This document shows positions 34,931 through 48,223 of a stretch of DNA of 64,000 nt, in pieces. Below the pieces are notes generated by a model. The model did not search any database, was not told where the DNA came from, and worked only from the letters and a program-made list of their open reading frames with translations. This stretch comes from Thereva unica (lineage: Eukaryota; Arthropoda; Insecta; Diptera; Therevidae): contig OX465281.1 in the NCBI GenBank assembly GCA_949987705.1, positions 258,450,542 through 258,514,541 of the forward strand. The letters run 5' to 3'. Position 1 is the stretch's first letter, and each line of letters begins with the position of its first letter. A program made the translations under genes and the position numbers.

Positions 34931-36383
34931 TGATGATTTTAAAATCGTAAAAAAATTAAAAACACGCAAAGAAGCAGATGCAACTCATCACAGCGTAACT
35001 TTAGCAAATGTCAATGACACTTTCAATTCGGTGAAATGTCAATGACACATGTGACAACCTAATAAAAAAAGAACTCAAATCGGAGTAGCTGCGAGCGCCA
35101 CACTGTGGCCGTTCTTGAAACTTTTTGATCAAGATAGTTATATACGCGTGGAGTGCTCATATTTATTCCTTGTATTTCACTAAAAAATTGTAGTCATTAA
35201 TAATGCAAGTGTTTGCTATCCTGCCATACTACGCTACTACACTAGAAACCAATTAAATTGAAAATTGGGAGCGTGGGGAATTGAAGAATAATGTAATAAG
35301 CGACTGCCCGAGCATTGGCGAAGCATACTAGCCGCAAATCCTCGTGCTCTCATTCATACGATATATGACCAGGAAAAATGTTCATTGCCCCCCCCCCCCC
35401 CTTCCACATCCATTTCAAAATTCCACATTATCCTTTTTCCCTCGTCCTTATTTATTCCCATGCCACCTTTTCTACAACGCGCAAGCTTTAAATCTCTCTT
35501 TCCTTCTCGCTGAAATTGTATTAAATCTCTTAAGAAAAGCAATATTTCTCGCAGAAAGCATTCTCTTCGGCAGGCCTTATTCCTTGTTGTCAGCTGTCAC
35601 TCAAAAAGCTTTATCGGTGTAAGCCTCCCAGGAAGAAGGACGGCCGGTGGGCGGAGGGGGGACTCGTGGTATTATAGCATTAACCATAAAGCTTCACTCG
35701 ACGAATAAAATCACATGTATGCAAGTGTCTCACTCATTCTCCTGCCAAATGTAAAACGCTATAAAAGCAAGCAAAGAAAGGAGCGAAGTAGCTAAATAAA
35801 AAAGCCCAGAACCAAAAAGGAACGCGAAGGATCCCATTTGATTGTGTTTGAATTTCAGAGCTTTTTGCTGTGGAAAAAGTGAAACCCGTTTCCCGAGCAG
35901 TTCTCCATGTTCCGTCCTTTGCCAGGAGTAAGATGAAACAGGATAACGAAAATTTTTGTGTGCTGTGGAAATTGCTCAGTCCTTGCGCTAAAAGGAGTGG
36001 TTGCTGTCCGTCTTTTTAATAAGAAAAATCCTTTTATATGCAACAAAACTATAAATAAAATACTGAAAACTAACGTGTGTGTATTTTGGTTCAAAATCTA
36101 AATGTCCTTTTTGAGAATTGTGTACCTTCGGATGTTTGTGCTTTCGTCGTGATTTCGTACTAAGATAAAAAAATATATTTTAAAAATCGTTTATCTTCGC
36201 TTTTATGAAATTTAGTCTTTTTATATCGTCGTTTTCCAATTGTTGTTAAGCTTTAAGTGTTTGCTAAGAATTTGAATATTGTTGTTGTGGAAGACATAAA
36301 TTTACTTAAAAAATACCAGGACGAAAAACAATTATGTTAGTGAAAAATTAAACCCTAGAAGAAAGACTGCCTTCGAATTGTCA
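34931..36383 (+). other. Upstream of the alternative exon: likely promoter and 5' UTR, not resolved
   Basis: If the exon at 36446 is a first exon, its promoter lies here. I see no TATA box with a matching initiator. A run of 14 C residues sits at 35388-35401. Confidence 0.35.
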
Positions 36384-36433
36384 ATGCCAGTGGAACAGGA
36401 AGCATGCTCCTTGCGATAGGACCCAAAGTCTAA
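36384..36433 (+). promoter_or_regulatory. Two short upstream ORFs before the putative alternative start codon
   Basis: Immediately 5' of the ATG at 36446 there are two overlapping short ORFs. One starts at 36384 and stops at 36419 (11 codons). The other starts at 36404 and stops at 36433 (9 codons, 12 bases before the main ATG). If the 36446 exon is a true first exon, these would lie in its 5' UTR and could lower translation. The transcription start itself is not identified. Confidence 0.35.
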
Positions 36434-36445
36434 GGATAATACCAA

Positions 36446-36793
36446 ATGATAATGAGTAAAAGTGTCGACGCGGATTGTTCGAGTGTCCCCCTGATTGTGA
36501 CTAACAGCGGTAATGAACCAAATTTCTGCATCGGCGGCGAAAGTGACGGCGGAGAGGGTATCTTAGGTGGGAACAACAACGGCAACAACAACAGCAAATA
36601 TACCAACTACAATGAAGATAAGGTCAAAATATACAATAGGCGCAACAGCAGTGGCAATCGCCAATCCTCGCTAAGTCCTGGCAGCGAACATGGTCTTGAA
36701 CTCAACTTCAAGGCGAAGTCCTGCCGAAGCTTCATTCGACATCCAAAACTAGGAAGTGAACATCGTAACAAATCAGTGCCACACAGTCTACAG
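36446..36793 (+). CDS. sei: Probable alternative first coding exon of the ERG channel gene
   Basis: An ATG at 36446, in a good insect context (CCAA before ATG), opens 116 codons. The composition is typical of fly protein: an acidic/Gly start, an Asn/Gly-rich low-complexity run around residues 41-56, then a basic, Ser-rich tail with Arg and Lys clusters. The frame loses coding character exactly at CAG|GTTTTT (36793/36794), where it becomes a T-rich tract. A splice there leaves phase 0, matching the phase-0 start of the exon at 56192. No signal peptide or membrane helix is seen, so it would give a cytoplasmic N-terminus replacing the upstream exons. I infer an isoform from an internal promoter, comparable in design to the short 1b form of vertebrate ERG1, which lacks the PAS domain. 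The donor is weak at +3 to +5. The exon could instead belong to an unrecognised gene. Confidence 0.55.
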
Positions 36794-37879
36794 GTTTTTG
36801 AGGATTTTATTTTTTTGTTTTTCTTTTTTTTTTAATAATTTATGTGTGTGTATTGTTTTATTTTCTAATCAAAATTTTCCTTCGAAGGCATATGATATTA
36901 GTGAGTACGCGACGAGAAAAATTTACTACATCCGTTTTATACAACAAAAAAAAATTAAAACGCACACCTTCTATCCGGCAACATTTATTTATACTCTCAT
37001 AGTCTCACATTACATATATACAACCTGATCCTTTCCAGTCTGCACATGCGCACAGCCTGAGGAAAAATTCCTTTGTAAAACGGTATGGTTAAAGTATTTT
37101 TACATTGTGCAAGGAATTACCTACAGCCGTACACATTAATATTGTCTGCCTCGATGTCCTGCCAAGGATATTTCCATAGAGATTCCATTCGGGACAACAC
37201 ACGACAGGCACGCCACCACTTCGCGGTCTTGGTATCCTTTTGAATGAGTTCGAAAGTAATTCAATAATGTGACATCTGGGGCTAATATCCTGTCGATTAT
37301 TACATTATTAAATGATTCACAATCTTATTGTCAGCCCCTAATAAAGGACAATCAATAAAAACCCTCGATGGAGTTTTGTGTTGTTTCTTTGTCATTGTTC
37401 AATACATCCAGATGGGGGATGGATGACTGGAAATAATATGGGTTGCGGATCAAACTTTTGCTTTGAGGATCAAGAAATTATAGCGTTGTTTTCGCTTTGT
37501 CGTCCTGTGTCCTTTTTTCCACTGTTGCAGGCCTTAACATATTTTGTTTACTTTGTTTATTGCCGAGAATACGCCAGGGAGCTTCCATATGGCCTTCCTA
37601 AGTGGAACTTCAAATAACTGAGCATGAAATGTTTGTGGGATGGGCTGGGTTTAATATTCACTGTTGACACTGGGACAAAGGAGTTTCTATATTGACAGAG
37701 TGAATAAGAAAGTTGCCTTATATTTACTTTCTGCGAAGTAGAAAAATCTCATTGTTATTTTCAATACTTTAGCTTAATCTAAAATTGATTAAAGAGCAAG
37801 AGGATTTTTAAAGATATGGAGTTAATCATTTCGGGACCTGACCTGGCCTTGTTTTCTTTTTAGATTGTCTATCTCAGTA

Positions 37880-38290
37880 GTATTAGATATTGTCAACTTT
37901 CAGGTCCATACCATTTCTACCGGTGTCCCTCAGGGGTCAATTCTCTCACCAGCTTTTTTTTTATTTTTTTAAATGACCTTCCCTCAATCATCTCCATTCC
38001 ATTTCATAGTTTTTCTGCTGACGGAACTCTGCGTTACTCATACAGTTTCAATAATGCAAGTGAAGCCCGTGCTAGTCCTGTCTTGACGATCGCGGACATA
38101 TGTCCCATCAATACGGTCATTGAACTCATTTTCGATTGGGGCTGCCAGAATCATGTCAAATTCAATGCCTTCAAAACAAAGTTTTGTCTTATTTCCAATT
38201 CTATTCTATTCTTGTTTAGGGGCGCCTTGGAGGGTACTGCGACTTTTTTTGTTTGGCTAACCCCGTCGTTAAAAACCTTCTAGGTTAAGA
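37880..38290 (+). pseudogene. LINE reverse transcriptase fragment (TGVPQGS box)
   Basis: The plus strand encodes STGVPQGSILSPA, a FLNDLP-like block, then a damaged catalytic box (SADGTLR in place of FADDTTL) and a FDWG-NHVKFNAFKTKFCL block. This order is typical of the RT palm and thumb in jockey-like LINEs. At least one frameshift. Confidence 0.65.
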
Positions 38291-41204
38291 CTTTTGTTAT
38301 ACCCTAAAATTAATTTAGGGTTCATATCCTAAATCTCTCTGGGAGTAAAGAAGTACGATGGAAGAAATTTCCAATAAGACGTAAAATCTCTTCATCCGTG
38401 TCAATTAATGGTGTAGACATAATGGCTGGCTGACGCATCCCTTAACATGCCAAAACTTAAGTGGTTAGTAACATGGTACCAATGTTCCGCTTAGGTCGTG
38501 TCTTCACCTACCTAGCGTACGGTGCACTTCCTACTCTGGCACTGCCTGCGTCACAGCCTTTGTCGGCTGGTTAGCGAGATTTTCTTGTTTCAGGAGGCAT
38601 AACACTCCGACGAGGCTGTCCCCTGCTAACACTGACTGTTGTGGCTCAGCCGGTTACTACAAAAATTAACTCATTCAACAAACGAAAAGCTCACTGCCTC
38701 ATGCATTCTCCAGACAACCCTCAACCTCTCATATCATTTTTCTATCTTCGAGCTAAACATTGAACCATGAAGTAACCGACATAACAGACTGGTAGTAGAG
38801 TTTGTGGCTCTTCCACATAACAAAAAGGCGGCACCACATATTCCAAATCGCCAAACAAGTATTCTATCAATCGCAATGGTAGCTCGGCCACACCACACCG
38901 TGTGGGGGAAGTTCGGATGAACTCGTGGCCTGGCGCTGTAGTATATAATGGGTATAATATATTATGCTCCTAATTTTAAGGGCTGGTCAATGGACTAGCG
39001 TTGGTGGTCTCCCATTAGTCCAGTCAAAGTAGATATTTAACTGCGCGATATTTCACAAGCTGCTGAAAAATCGTGGAGACATTAACAACATCATTATGCG
39101 GCAGCGTATCGCAGATGCTAATTTGATCTGCCTTGTTTTTCGCGTTTAACTCATCAGGAACCCATACAGCGAACTTCCTCTTTATATTCAGCTTCCTGTA
39201 ATTGGTTCAAGACACTTTGTGAACGTATTTTCTTCATTAGATAGAATAGACCCCGCGCCATAAAAGATGGTAAATGAGAGCGCATGTGAAATTGTATTTG
39301 AGAATATTAATGTACGATTATTTGCGTTTTTAAACAAACCCTCGCTTGTGGAGACTAACTTGAGACTCTCACTGCGCATGCAAACAGCGATCTTGAGATT
39401 TCTTTCTTTTATGGTGCGGACTCTAACTGCTGAAGTTGGAGAAAGGCTCCAGCAGCTTCCGAATTTGGCAAACAAAAATTTGCCTGTAATAACTATTCGG
39501 CTTCGATATTAAGAAATCCAACTTAATCCAAGCTCTTCAAGATGTTGAGATGTTGACAGGTTTAAGGTTGAGACTGTGCGTTTACGGGTTTTATGTTTTA
39601 GTCCAAACTAAAGGAGGGTTACCAAACATTCATTACGTTTACAGGATGTCTTGAGTTTTTGTGTTAAAATTAACTTGAAATTCAATGAGATTCGAACAAG
39701 TAACTAGAAATGTGGAATTTATATATGTATGTGTGGGCCAGAAGAAAGATACCCTTCACCTCTAAAATTTTGAGTATAAGTGTAGGATTACGCTATTTCG
39801 CTAATTGGGCCTCCGGTGGAAATGGAGGCAGCACTTCAACTGCTTACGAATTTGCCATATAAAACTCGAAGGGACTGGCATCTAGGTAAACAAATAAAAC
39901 CTGGGTCAGTGGCATTGTAGATGAGAATCCAGGGGCTATTTTGTCAGACATAATTTTTCTACTTTATATAACATATGCGATAATGGACAATACTGAGTCC
40001 GAAATCACACTTCCTCGGCACATGAATTCAAGCATATACTGTCCACCACCGTAAAAACCCATCTTAAATTAGTATTATAAATCCTTTTATTTTTCTTTCA
40101 GGATTATCGAATGCTAAATTTAACTAAAAGTCCATACCATATGCCTTCTTCCTTCCCATAAAAAATTATACCATGAATTCACAATGTTGATCTGACATTT
40201 GCTTTCATAAGCCTATTTTTAAATACTCTTTCTCTAATATTTATTTTTGGTGGGAGGTTATCTTTTGAAGGCTATTTCATGTCTGTCTATTTTACCAGAA
40301 AGTTGGGTCTTACAAGTAATCAATAATCCGTCAGTTGCTACCGCGTCGGGTGCGCTTGAGAAAATAAATTGGTCTACAGCGATTTACAGTAAGGTCAACT
40401 ACGGTCCTTACAAGGCGTGGTAATTGCCTGTGCCTTGTCCTTTTTAGTCTTTCCTCGTGTTCTATCACAATCAACCTTCAGTATTGCTCCAACACTATAT
40501 TGTACTGTACCTACACAGATTTTATAAATACCCGTAGGCGGGGTGCAACCAGGGGGAAATAGATTCAAATCGAGTCATGTTAATTTTATTGATATAAAAA
40601 TTTATTTTGAAGACCCATAAACTGCCGCTTTATTGTGCGATAATGTTGAAACCCTTCAAAGGCCGTGCCAAAAATAGTAAAGCGTGAATATTTATTGCGA
40701 GCATTATATGATAAGCTCCTTATTTATAACTTATAAAAATAAAAACTTACGTTGACTGCGCCATTAAAGCTGCATTATCTGATTAAACCCCATTGTTGTG
40801 AATTATCCGCATCGTCTTTAACCCTTTCCTGCCATCACAAACCGAGCAATCCCCACACTTTTCTCACTTGCACCCTTAACCTATAATTTTCCGCATCTGT
40901 CTTGGGCGTGCATAAAAAATAAATTAAAATTAAGGACGAAATAATGAAATATAACGGGAGAAGGGCAAAAGTTCAAGAAGTTTCATCCACCTCAAATGCA
41001 AGGGCAGAGGTCAAGCACGGCACGAAGCAGCGGTAGGAGGAATCCACTACCCGTAGCAGGTTGAGTTGCTACTTTGGCGGTTCTGGGGAATGCAACTGCG
41101 CTTTTAATTAATTCCATCTTGGCTCGAAATTGGAAAAGTTGCAGATTGTGAAATGTTATCAATATGACGTCTCACTTAGCGCGAGATATTTGCATTCGCT
41201 GACA
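38291..41204. other. Intron 1: nothing recognised
   Basis: No coding-like frame or element ends seen between the LINE fragment and hAT-like copy 2. Confidence 0.5.
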
Positions 41205-41212
41205 GGGTTGCC

Positions 41213-43194
41213 GCAATAGAATTATGAAAGTATCAGAAAAGAATATTAATTGAGACTATCTCAAAGGTATGAGAAATAATTTTTCTTGAAGGTATCAAAG
41301 GTGTTGTCCTTAGTTGGTGACAAATAAGAAAAAGAAAGCATTGAAATTTATGCATAGGCTGAGAAGATGTGGCTTCATGAGTACCAGGGATGGCATACGC
41401 TCGACTTGTCTAGCCCAGCGAGGTCTATTGAGCTTTAATTTCTGAGTAGCATTCTTTAGGCGTCTATTATAGTGTTGAGTAGGACATGATTATAAAATGA
41501 GTTTGTAAGAAGTGCCTCTTTTTTCTTTAGAGGCAGTACAATATCAAACTTAAAATGAGATGAGGTGCTTTTGTAATGTCAAAATGATAAAAACAAGCAA
41601 ATTAAGAAAAGGAAAATGAATACCAATACAAGAAATATCTCTTCAGTACAAAATTTCACTACCTCAAAAATTGTAAGAAGGCTCCCTCCAGTTCGTATTT
41701 ACAATCAGACAGTCATTTATCTATATACACGCTCATATATAGCAGGGCATTAGTTTATAATCGGGACATTTAAAAAAAACTTCAAAAATCATTACAAATT
41801 ACCATGGTGTAAGGGACAAATGTACTGCCTCGTGTAAGTCCGGCTCAACTCTAGTCCATTAGACGATAGACCATTGCTGTCAGTTGTGCTGGGACTGACG
41901 GAAAACCTAAAGTTATGGCAGATGTAAATTATCTGAAATTTTGTTTTCCACTATAAATTATGACTAAAGGAATTGATTGACGCTTGCATGAAGGTGTAAT
42001 GGACACCTGAACTGCTCTGTCTGACCTCCCTACTAAGTTCATGTCATCGAGATACCCGATCGCCTGAGGGGATTTGTTTGTAGGATCTGAAATAGTCTTT
42101 TTTTGATGGAGTAGTATGCCTGCTTGAAGTTCACAAAGATTTGGTATGGTTAACATTCCTCTCCCAGCATTTTTCTAGGAGAGTGTGAAGTAGTTGACCT
42201 CCCGAAGCCGGCTTGGTATTCGCCTAATAAACTTTCTGAAATAGGCTCCAGCTTACTTTTTACGGAGGTTGTGAATATTGTCTATCTTATAGAAAGTAAT
42301 GAAGCCCTCTCATTGTTCTCATAACGTAGATTATCCCTGGCTTCCTTCAGTCGTTCGGTAGGTATTCCTCCATCTACAGGCACGTGATCACTAGGCTCTG
42401 CAATTACTATGGTTCCTTTTTTAATGTGTTCGGCGGCTATCCCAGCAATTCCCGGGGATTTTTTATTTTTCAACGTTTTTTATTATTGCGTTCATACTCT
42501 CCTGATTAAACCAGCCATGCGGTTTAAATTTTCAGCCGCTCGCGTGGTCTAATGTAATACACCGTGGTTAAGGTAAAATTTGGTTCCCATGCCCAATCGC
42601 CCTAACACCTACTAGCTTAAATGAGATCGCCTAACTCATCAAGGGCACTTTGGCAGCCCCAGGCTAAATTAGAATGCACTAAGGGACCTTAAGGCCCTAA
42701 CTGCTGCTTTATTATCAGGGAAGATAAAGATCCGCTTGTAGGCCATTCTTAAGTTTCAATAAGTGTATGCCAGTATAGTCCAGAGTACACCACTACTTTG
42801 CTCTAGGCACCACAGAGGTGGAAATAAAACTCCTCCCGGTAGACTTCCCTTTGCTATAGTGGCCTCCAGAGACCCTGTAAGAAGACAGTTGCAGGTTATC
42901 AGAGTTCAGAAGCCTTTGTGCAATTCTCCTAATTCAGTCAATTTGATCAATCGTGAACGTTGAAACCATCTGGAATAATGAAAACACACTCCGGGTCATT
43001 GTTAAAATCAGATGGTGTAGTGTTGTACACTTACTGAAAAGGTATCCTTGGATAAGAATAGATTAAAAACAGGACAATTTTAGTATCTGTATAAATAGAA
43101 ACTATCAAATTAGTGCAATTTTTTAGTAGAAAGTATTAATTCAAAAAAAAAATGTAGTAAAAAGTCCCAAAGGATCAAAGTGGCAGCAACACTG
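41213..43194. mobile_element. hAT-like non-autonomous element, copy 2, carrying a decayed LINE fragment
   Basis: The left end CAGGGTTGCCGCA and right end GTGGCAGCAACACTG are hAT-type termini. Flanks TTCGCTGA (41205-41212) and CTCACTGA (43195-43202) match at six of eight bases, compatible with an aged 8-base target duplication. The first ~150 and last ~150 bases align with copy 1, including AAAGTATCAGAAAA on the left and AAAGGATCAAAGTGGCA on the right. The interior contains reverse-transcriptase remnants on the minus strand (41900-42480). Confidence 0.6.
41929..42480 (-). pseudogene. Decayed LINE reverse transcriptase fragment inside hAT-like copy 2
   Basis: In minus-strand order: a KKSPGIAGIAAEHIKKG segment (RT fingers), a frame-broken match to the EYQAGF block near 42200-42230, LCELQAGILLHQKK, and IGYLDDMNLVGRS, which is the catalytic YADD box altered to YLDD. 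Stops and frameshifts separate the pieces. It resembles the LINE at 50187-52094 in its motif spacing but is far more diverged. Confidence 0.6.
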
Positions 43195-43202
43195 CTCACT
43201 GA

Positions 43203-45849
43203 AGGATTCACTCCGCAAACATGTCTCTCCGAAGACTACTCGGGGTTATGAATCCGGCACGTGGGCGCATGTCCTTTTTTGTTTCTCTGACTAAATTCGG
43301 GGCTTTGACTCCGCTCTCCGAAAGTTTGACACCAGCTGCAGAAGTGGTTGTGTGAAGTTTCCATTCCACTGGCACTCGTAAAAACGCGACCTAGAAATGG
43401 AAACGACTCCCACGCCATGTAATTTTCGAAAAAACGAGCTTTTAGTTGTTTTTTGGCGCAGAAATGCATGTGGGTTGGGAGCAGGCCATCTCACTCCTTA
43501 CGGTGGTGTTATTGCACTTTGATAACGGAAAGCTTGCTGAGGCAAGGGCTGCTGATATGTATAAAGAGGGAGAGCCCGGGGCTAAACTCTTCCCTGATCC
43601 CCCGTGCTATCCTTACGCCTTATATTCTTGACGCAGGTCCCATTTGCCCACAAATACGGCGCGAAAATCTCCTTTCACTCTTGCCGAGTTGTACCTACTC
43701 CTATCATCCCGAGGATGCGTTATCAAAACCAATTAAAACGTTCGCCGTGCGACACGTCGTCCCGTTTCTGCTGAGATCTCTTAAGGACCTCTCTTGTCTC
43801 GGTTACAATTCATCCATTAACAGGTCCTTTTTGTCGAGTATATTTGCAATCTTTAAATGTCGCGTGCCCCACGTCCGGTAACTCATTCTGTCGTTGGTGT
43901 TCGGTGCTGCAGCTAGGGTGAGTCCTGAAATACCCGAAAAAAGCTCATCTGTTTGCCACTTCGGTGAGCTATGGTTAGTGTGTATCAGTGTTATAAAAAA
44001 GTGTTGTTTTCAGCATTAAGCAATTTTTAAGATAATGTTCTCGATGTAAAATTACGAGTTGGAATATGTAGTCTGCTGGCAGGTCTCTAGTGCAATGTGA
44101 ATACAGAAGCGTTCAACAACCCTACAGATTTTTCCGATGCCCCAAAAAATATGGAGCGTTTTAAAAAAATATTTATGTTGCTCGTTTCTATGAGATTCCG
44201 GTAAGCAAAGTGGGTCACTCGCAAAGTGCAGGGAACATGTGTATAAAAATCCATAGGGATACTATATAGAATATTCGCTTTGCGAGCTTATGTGTATAGC
44301 GTAGAGCTTTGCTTAACTGGGTTACGTTTGAACTGTAGTCCTTCCACCTTCTATGTAGGCTGTACTATTCACAGGCTTGAAAACAGATTTAAAAACTTTC
44401 ATTTTCTCCACACTTGTTTTTAGTTGCATTAAAAAAATACCGTAGATTTATCGATCAAACTTAAGTAGAGAAAAAAAGCTTCAAGTGGAAAAGTCAGTAG
44501 AAAAGTTTTTAGCGCCGACAGCAGCGAAAATGGGTGAATTTTTATGAATTTTTAAAATACAGCCAAAATGAGTAAAAATGTGTAAACGCTCGGCTTTTGT
44601 TTGTAGTAAGTCTTCGGGGCATGGGCTTTCTTTTGGTATTGGTATAATAATGTTTGGTAGTAAAAAAATACCCCTCCCCTCACTTTTCTTTGTTTTTACT
44701 TAGTCCTAGCTTAAGTAATGAGTTACGAAATTCATAGTTTTTTAGTTTTAGTTAAATAGTAGCCGAACCAAAATAGAAACTCGATTACTTTATAATCTTG
44801 TTCTCTAATTGCGAAATAATTGTGATTCTTCGTGGTGTTACAGAATCAATTACAAAAATTTACTAAACGAATAGAAAATCGCACCGCATAAAATATGCAA
44901 CACCCTGTACCAAACACCTAAGTTTAGCTTAAAACTGTGTCAAATTTACAACTTGTGAAAAGTTAAAGTGTATACGTCGCCTTCTCCAGGTGTCGGACGG
45001 TGATTATCTTCCTTCTTCAACTATGAGTGCGCCTGCTGGTGCTAAGTCCAACCCTGCATTAATTTTTATTCAGAATTTTGCTTAATTTGTTGAGTTTAAA
45101 ATGATTTTATTATTAAAATAATTGTATTGATTATTAAATTCTACCATGAGCGGTCAAGCTACAAGAGCTCGTTTAAAAGCTCTGCCGTGATAGAATTGTT
45201 TTGGTTAGTTTAGTTACGTTGATATAACGAGAGTTGTCATTCTTAACCCAGTCTCCTGTATTTATACTACTTTTTGTTATGGTAATTCTGCTATAGCAAA
45301 TGAAATCTCATTTTCCCCACTTGGTCTCTCTAACAATCTTGCCTAGTTCACATCCTGTTTTTGGACAGGGTTTGACAATTTTCTATCAATTCATAAATCA
45401 TTGCAGAACTCTGTGCTAACTCTCGGTTATTCCAAATCTTACCTTTAATTTTTAACTGCCCAAACGACGACGATTCAATATGGCTTCCTGAAACAGTAAT
45501 GTATAGTTCATATAGAGAAGCATATAAAATCCAAATACCTTGGGAGTGCGTTTAATTCAGAGTTCAGGTATTCATTGGGTATTTTCGTAAGAAGAAGGTA
45601 TCTGTGCAATTGCTTTAGTTTTTTAAGCTAAAATTGACGAAAAGTACGGAAAAATTTAACTGAATCTCCAAGGTTGGGCTAACAAAAGACGTGTTTTGTC
45701 TAAGGAAGCTCTAACAAACATCAAAGAAGCTAAAACCTCAAGCTCTACCGTAGCGGAGAGCAAAAAACCATGAATTGTAGAATGTTTAATGTGGGTACTG
45801 GAGGCGAAGGGTGGTGCGTGACGGAGCTTCTATTACGCAAAGTCGATAT
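43203..45849. other. Intron 1: nothing recognised
   Basis: A 142-codon frame at 43453-43881 overlaps another frame on the same strand and shows no motif. The rest is AT-rich. Confidence 0.45.
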
Positions 45850-46290
45850 GCTCAATAGCAGCCGGCCAGGCACACAAGCTCCAAGGTTAGCGAGAGACAA
45901 CGGGTTTGCCGCCTGAAAGAATTGAATCCCAAGTAAAAATAATTTAATTGGGTAATTTCGTGAAAACTACCACCCATAGCAAACAAATTCACCAAGGCAT
46001 GAAAATCTAAAAATGCACCCGCCAGAGATGTACCCGCCTCTGTTACAGGTACAAATGTATTCGCAATCGACCTTTCCAAACTCGAGTGTAGTTTTACCAA
46101 GCCGTCTCCCAACTAAGTATAACAGCGTCCAAGGCTGGTGTTGTTAGGGCCGATCTGTGCGCTTGAGTCACCCATCAAAACAATAAGGTCTCATCTTGGA
46201 ATAGACCAAAAAACCTCATCCAGTCGCACATAAAACTCGTCCTCGTTTCTCTTGTACATCGACATTCTTTAAGTAGGTTAAATCGAAAGG
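45850..46290 (-). pseudogene. LINE endonuclease fragment
   Basis: The minus strand reads DEFYVRLDEVFWSI, then LIVLMGDSSAQIG, matching the endonuclease block DEFYEQL / DIIVVMGDLNAKVG with the catalytic Asn region altered (GDLNA to GDSSA). The next part (46112-45852) is open but only weakly similar. Confidence 0.55.
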
Positions 46291-47914
46291 ACACAAATTA
46301 AATCGAAAGGTTCAAATTTGCCGTTGTATGCCCGTATGTACAGCTCTGTACTCGCCCATTTAAATCTTTTGGGCAAGTATGGCGTTCGTGCGCTCGTTTG
46401 TGTTCCCATTAAAAATGGTTTAAACCTCTACGACCATCATAGGCCCCTTAAAATACAAGCGGCCAGTTTTCTTGTAAAGCCATTTTTTATTTTAACTCAG
46501 GCTGGTGACGCCACACCTTCAGCTTTGGATTTCAATTTTGCTGCAATCTCGACTCGTTAAGTCCCATCATCTCGATTCATATCGTTGAGGACTTCATCCC
46601 GTTAGCTCCTTCCGAGAAAGTGCGCCGGGGGAACCGCCTCGAGGTGGGATTAGTACTTGCTATCAGAGCTGCTAGGTGTAATAATAGAACTGTGGAAAAT
46701 GGTTACGCGAACTGTTTCTGCCTTTTTCTCGAATTCAGCGACGTCCCTAAATATTTTAAAATGTTTCTTTCCAATTTTGTGCTATATCTGCTATATAAGC
46801 AGAGGCGGACCCCCTCGTGTGTTTCTTACTGAATCGGGTCCTTTGTATGGGAATTTATATTTTTTTACATGTCTACGCTATTTTTACCCGATACAATTCA
46901 TTATGATTTGTGCACATTACATCCTCCACATCTTGTTGGTCCTTATTAATACCAAATGCTGGAACTTTTTTATTTGTCTCCTACAATAACACATAGAAAT
47001 AACATAAGCAAATTTAACCTATGCCGATTCGTGGTTTTGTGCTTCGGTCTGTATTAAAACCATATTTTTACTTACTAAGGTGTTTCGATTTAATTAAGAG
47101 CTTCCAAGCGAGCGCGGTTTTTGTTCCGAATAATTGCCATTACCCATCCGAATATCTTGAAATGCTCGGCATGGCTTTGATTTTCAAGTAGGTTTATTCA
47201 TTTCCAAATATCACGAGACTTAATGTGATCATTCCACTTCAAGTTCTTCAAAAGCATTAACACACGTTTTTCACTGCGAATTTGTTTAAAATTCATTTTG
47301 AGTGTTTGTTACCGAAATCTTTTTACATAAGAGCTTGAAGAAACAAAATCGCACACGAGCTATTATTAGGGGTTTAATTAAAAGAGATTTTCTTAAAAGG
47401 GTATTCAGTTTTATTCAATTCCTCTTAGAAGTATTTTAACATCTGTCGAAATAATCCTCGCATGTGTGATTAATTACTTAAGAATCAAAGAGAATTTATA
47501 CGGAAATATCCCTAGGTTTAGTTTTTAGTAAAATTTTTACTACTTGTACTACTATTTTCTACTGCTTTATCTCAGAAGAAGGAAAAATGTAGCATTATTT
47601 ATCACAACTTTTCTATTTTTATCATACCTAGGTGTAGTTGCCATGTGTAGGAAGCAATCGCGTTTATTTATTTGGAGCATTTAACGCAAATATGTTTGTC
47701 TGATTGATCTAGTTCTTCAGCACTATTAGTCAAAAAGATACGACAGCCAAAACTCGTTTTTTTAAAAGGACGACGTAATTAAATATATGTATAAATATCC
47801 TCGTATACACAGGCCTTAAGCACGAAGCGTAACATACTATAACTACTGCTTTATTAGTCAACTGCAATAATCACGATGAAAATAAATGACTGCCAAAAAT
47901 ATTTATCCAATTTA

Positions 47915-48223
47915 TCATATTGAAGAAGGTTCGGCACGCGACATCCACACCACAACCTTAGGAAGTACCGTCTTGGACCTATTATGTGTCGCCCTCACAG
48001 AATCGTCGCTGCCAGAACTTGTTTCAACCTTACGTAACACCGAACGTACGATGTGGCGAAACACCTTCTTGGGCAATTTCGAATCGTCGAGTTCTATGCC
48101 CCAAATTGACACAATGTCATGTGTACGAATGTGTTTGGGCGGGAAAAGTGTTGGCTCCCTTAACGCCTTAATCCCTTTCCTGGAGTTTAAGTTGCTCGGA
48201 AACTTTCTAAGCTCTTCCTTCAA
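47915..48223 (-). pseudogene. Possible LINE ORF1-like remnant
   Basis: The minus frame is Lys/Arg-rich: KEELRKFPSN, then DIVSIWGIELDDSKL, VRATHNRSK and a final VVVWMS. The arrangement is like the RRM-type core of LINE ORF1 proteins (vIxGI, then a basic region, then PxIVxF). Similarity is weak and upstream codons are broken. Confidence 0.3.

Noticed and set aside
36446..36835. Reading the alternative exon as a complete 129-residue protein
   Set aside because: The last 13 codons come from a T-rich tract giving poly-Phe, which looks like intron read-through past the CAG|GT boundary.
43453..43881. 142-codon plus frame
   Set aside because: Overlaps a second frame on the same strand and one opposite; no motif, no splice or promoter context.
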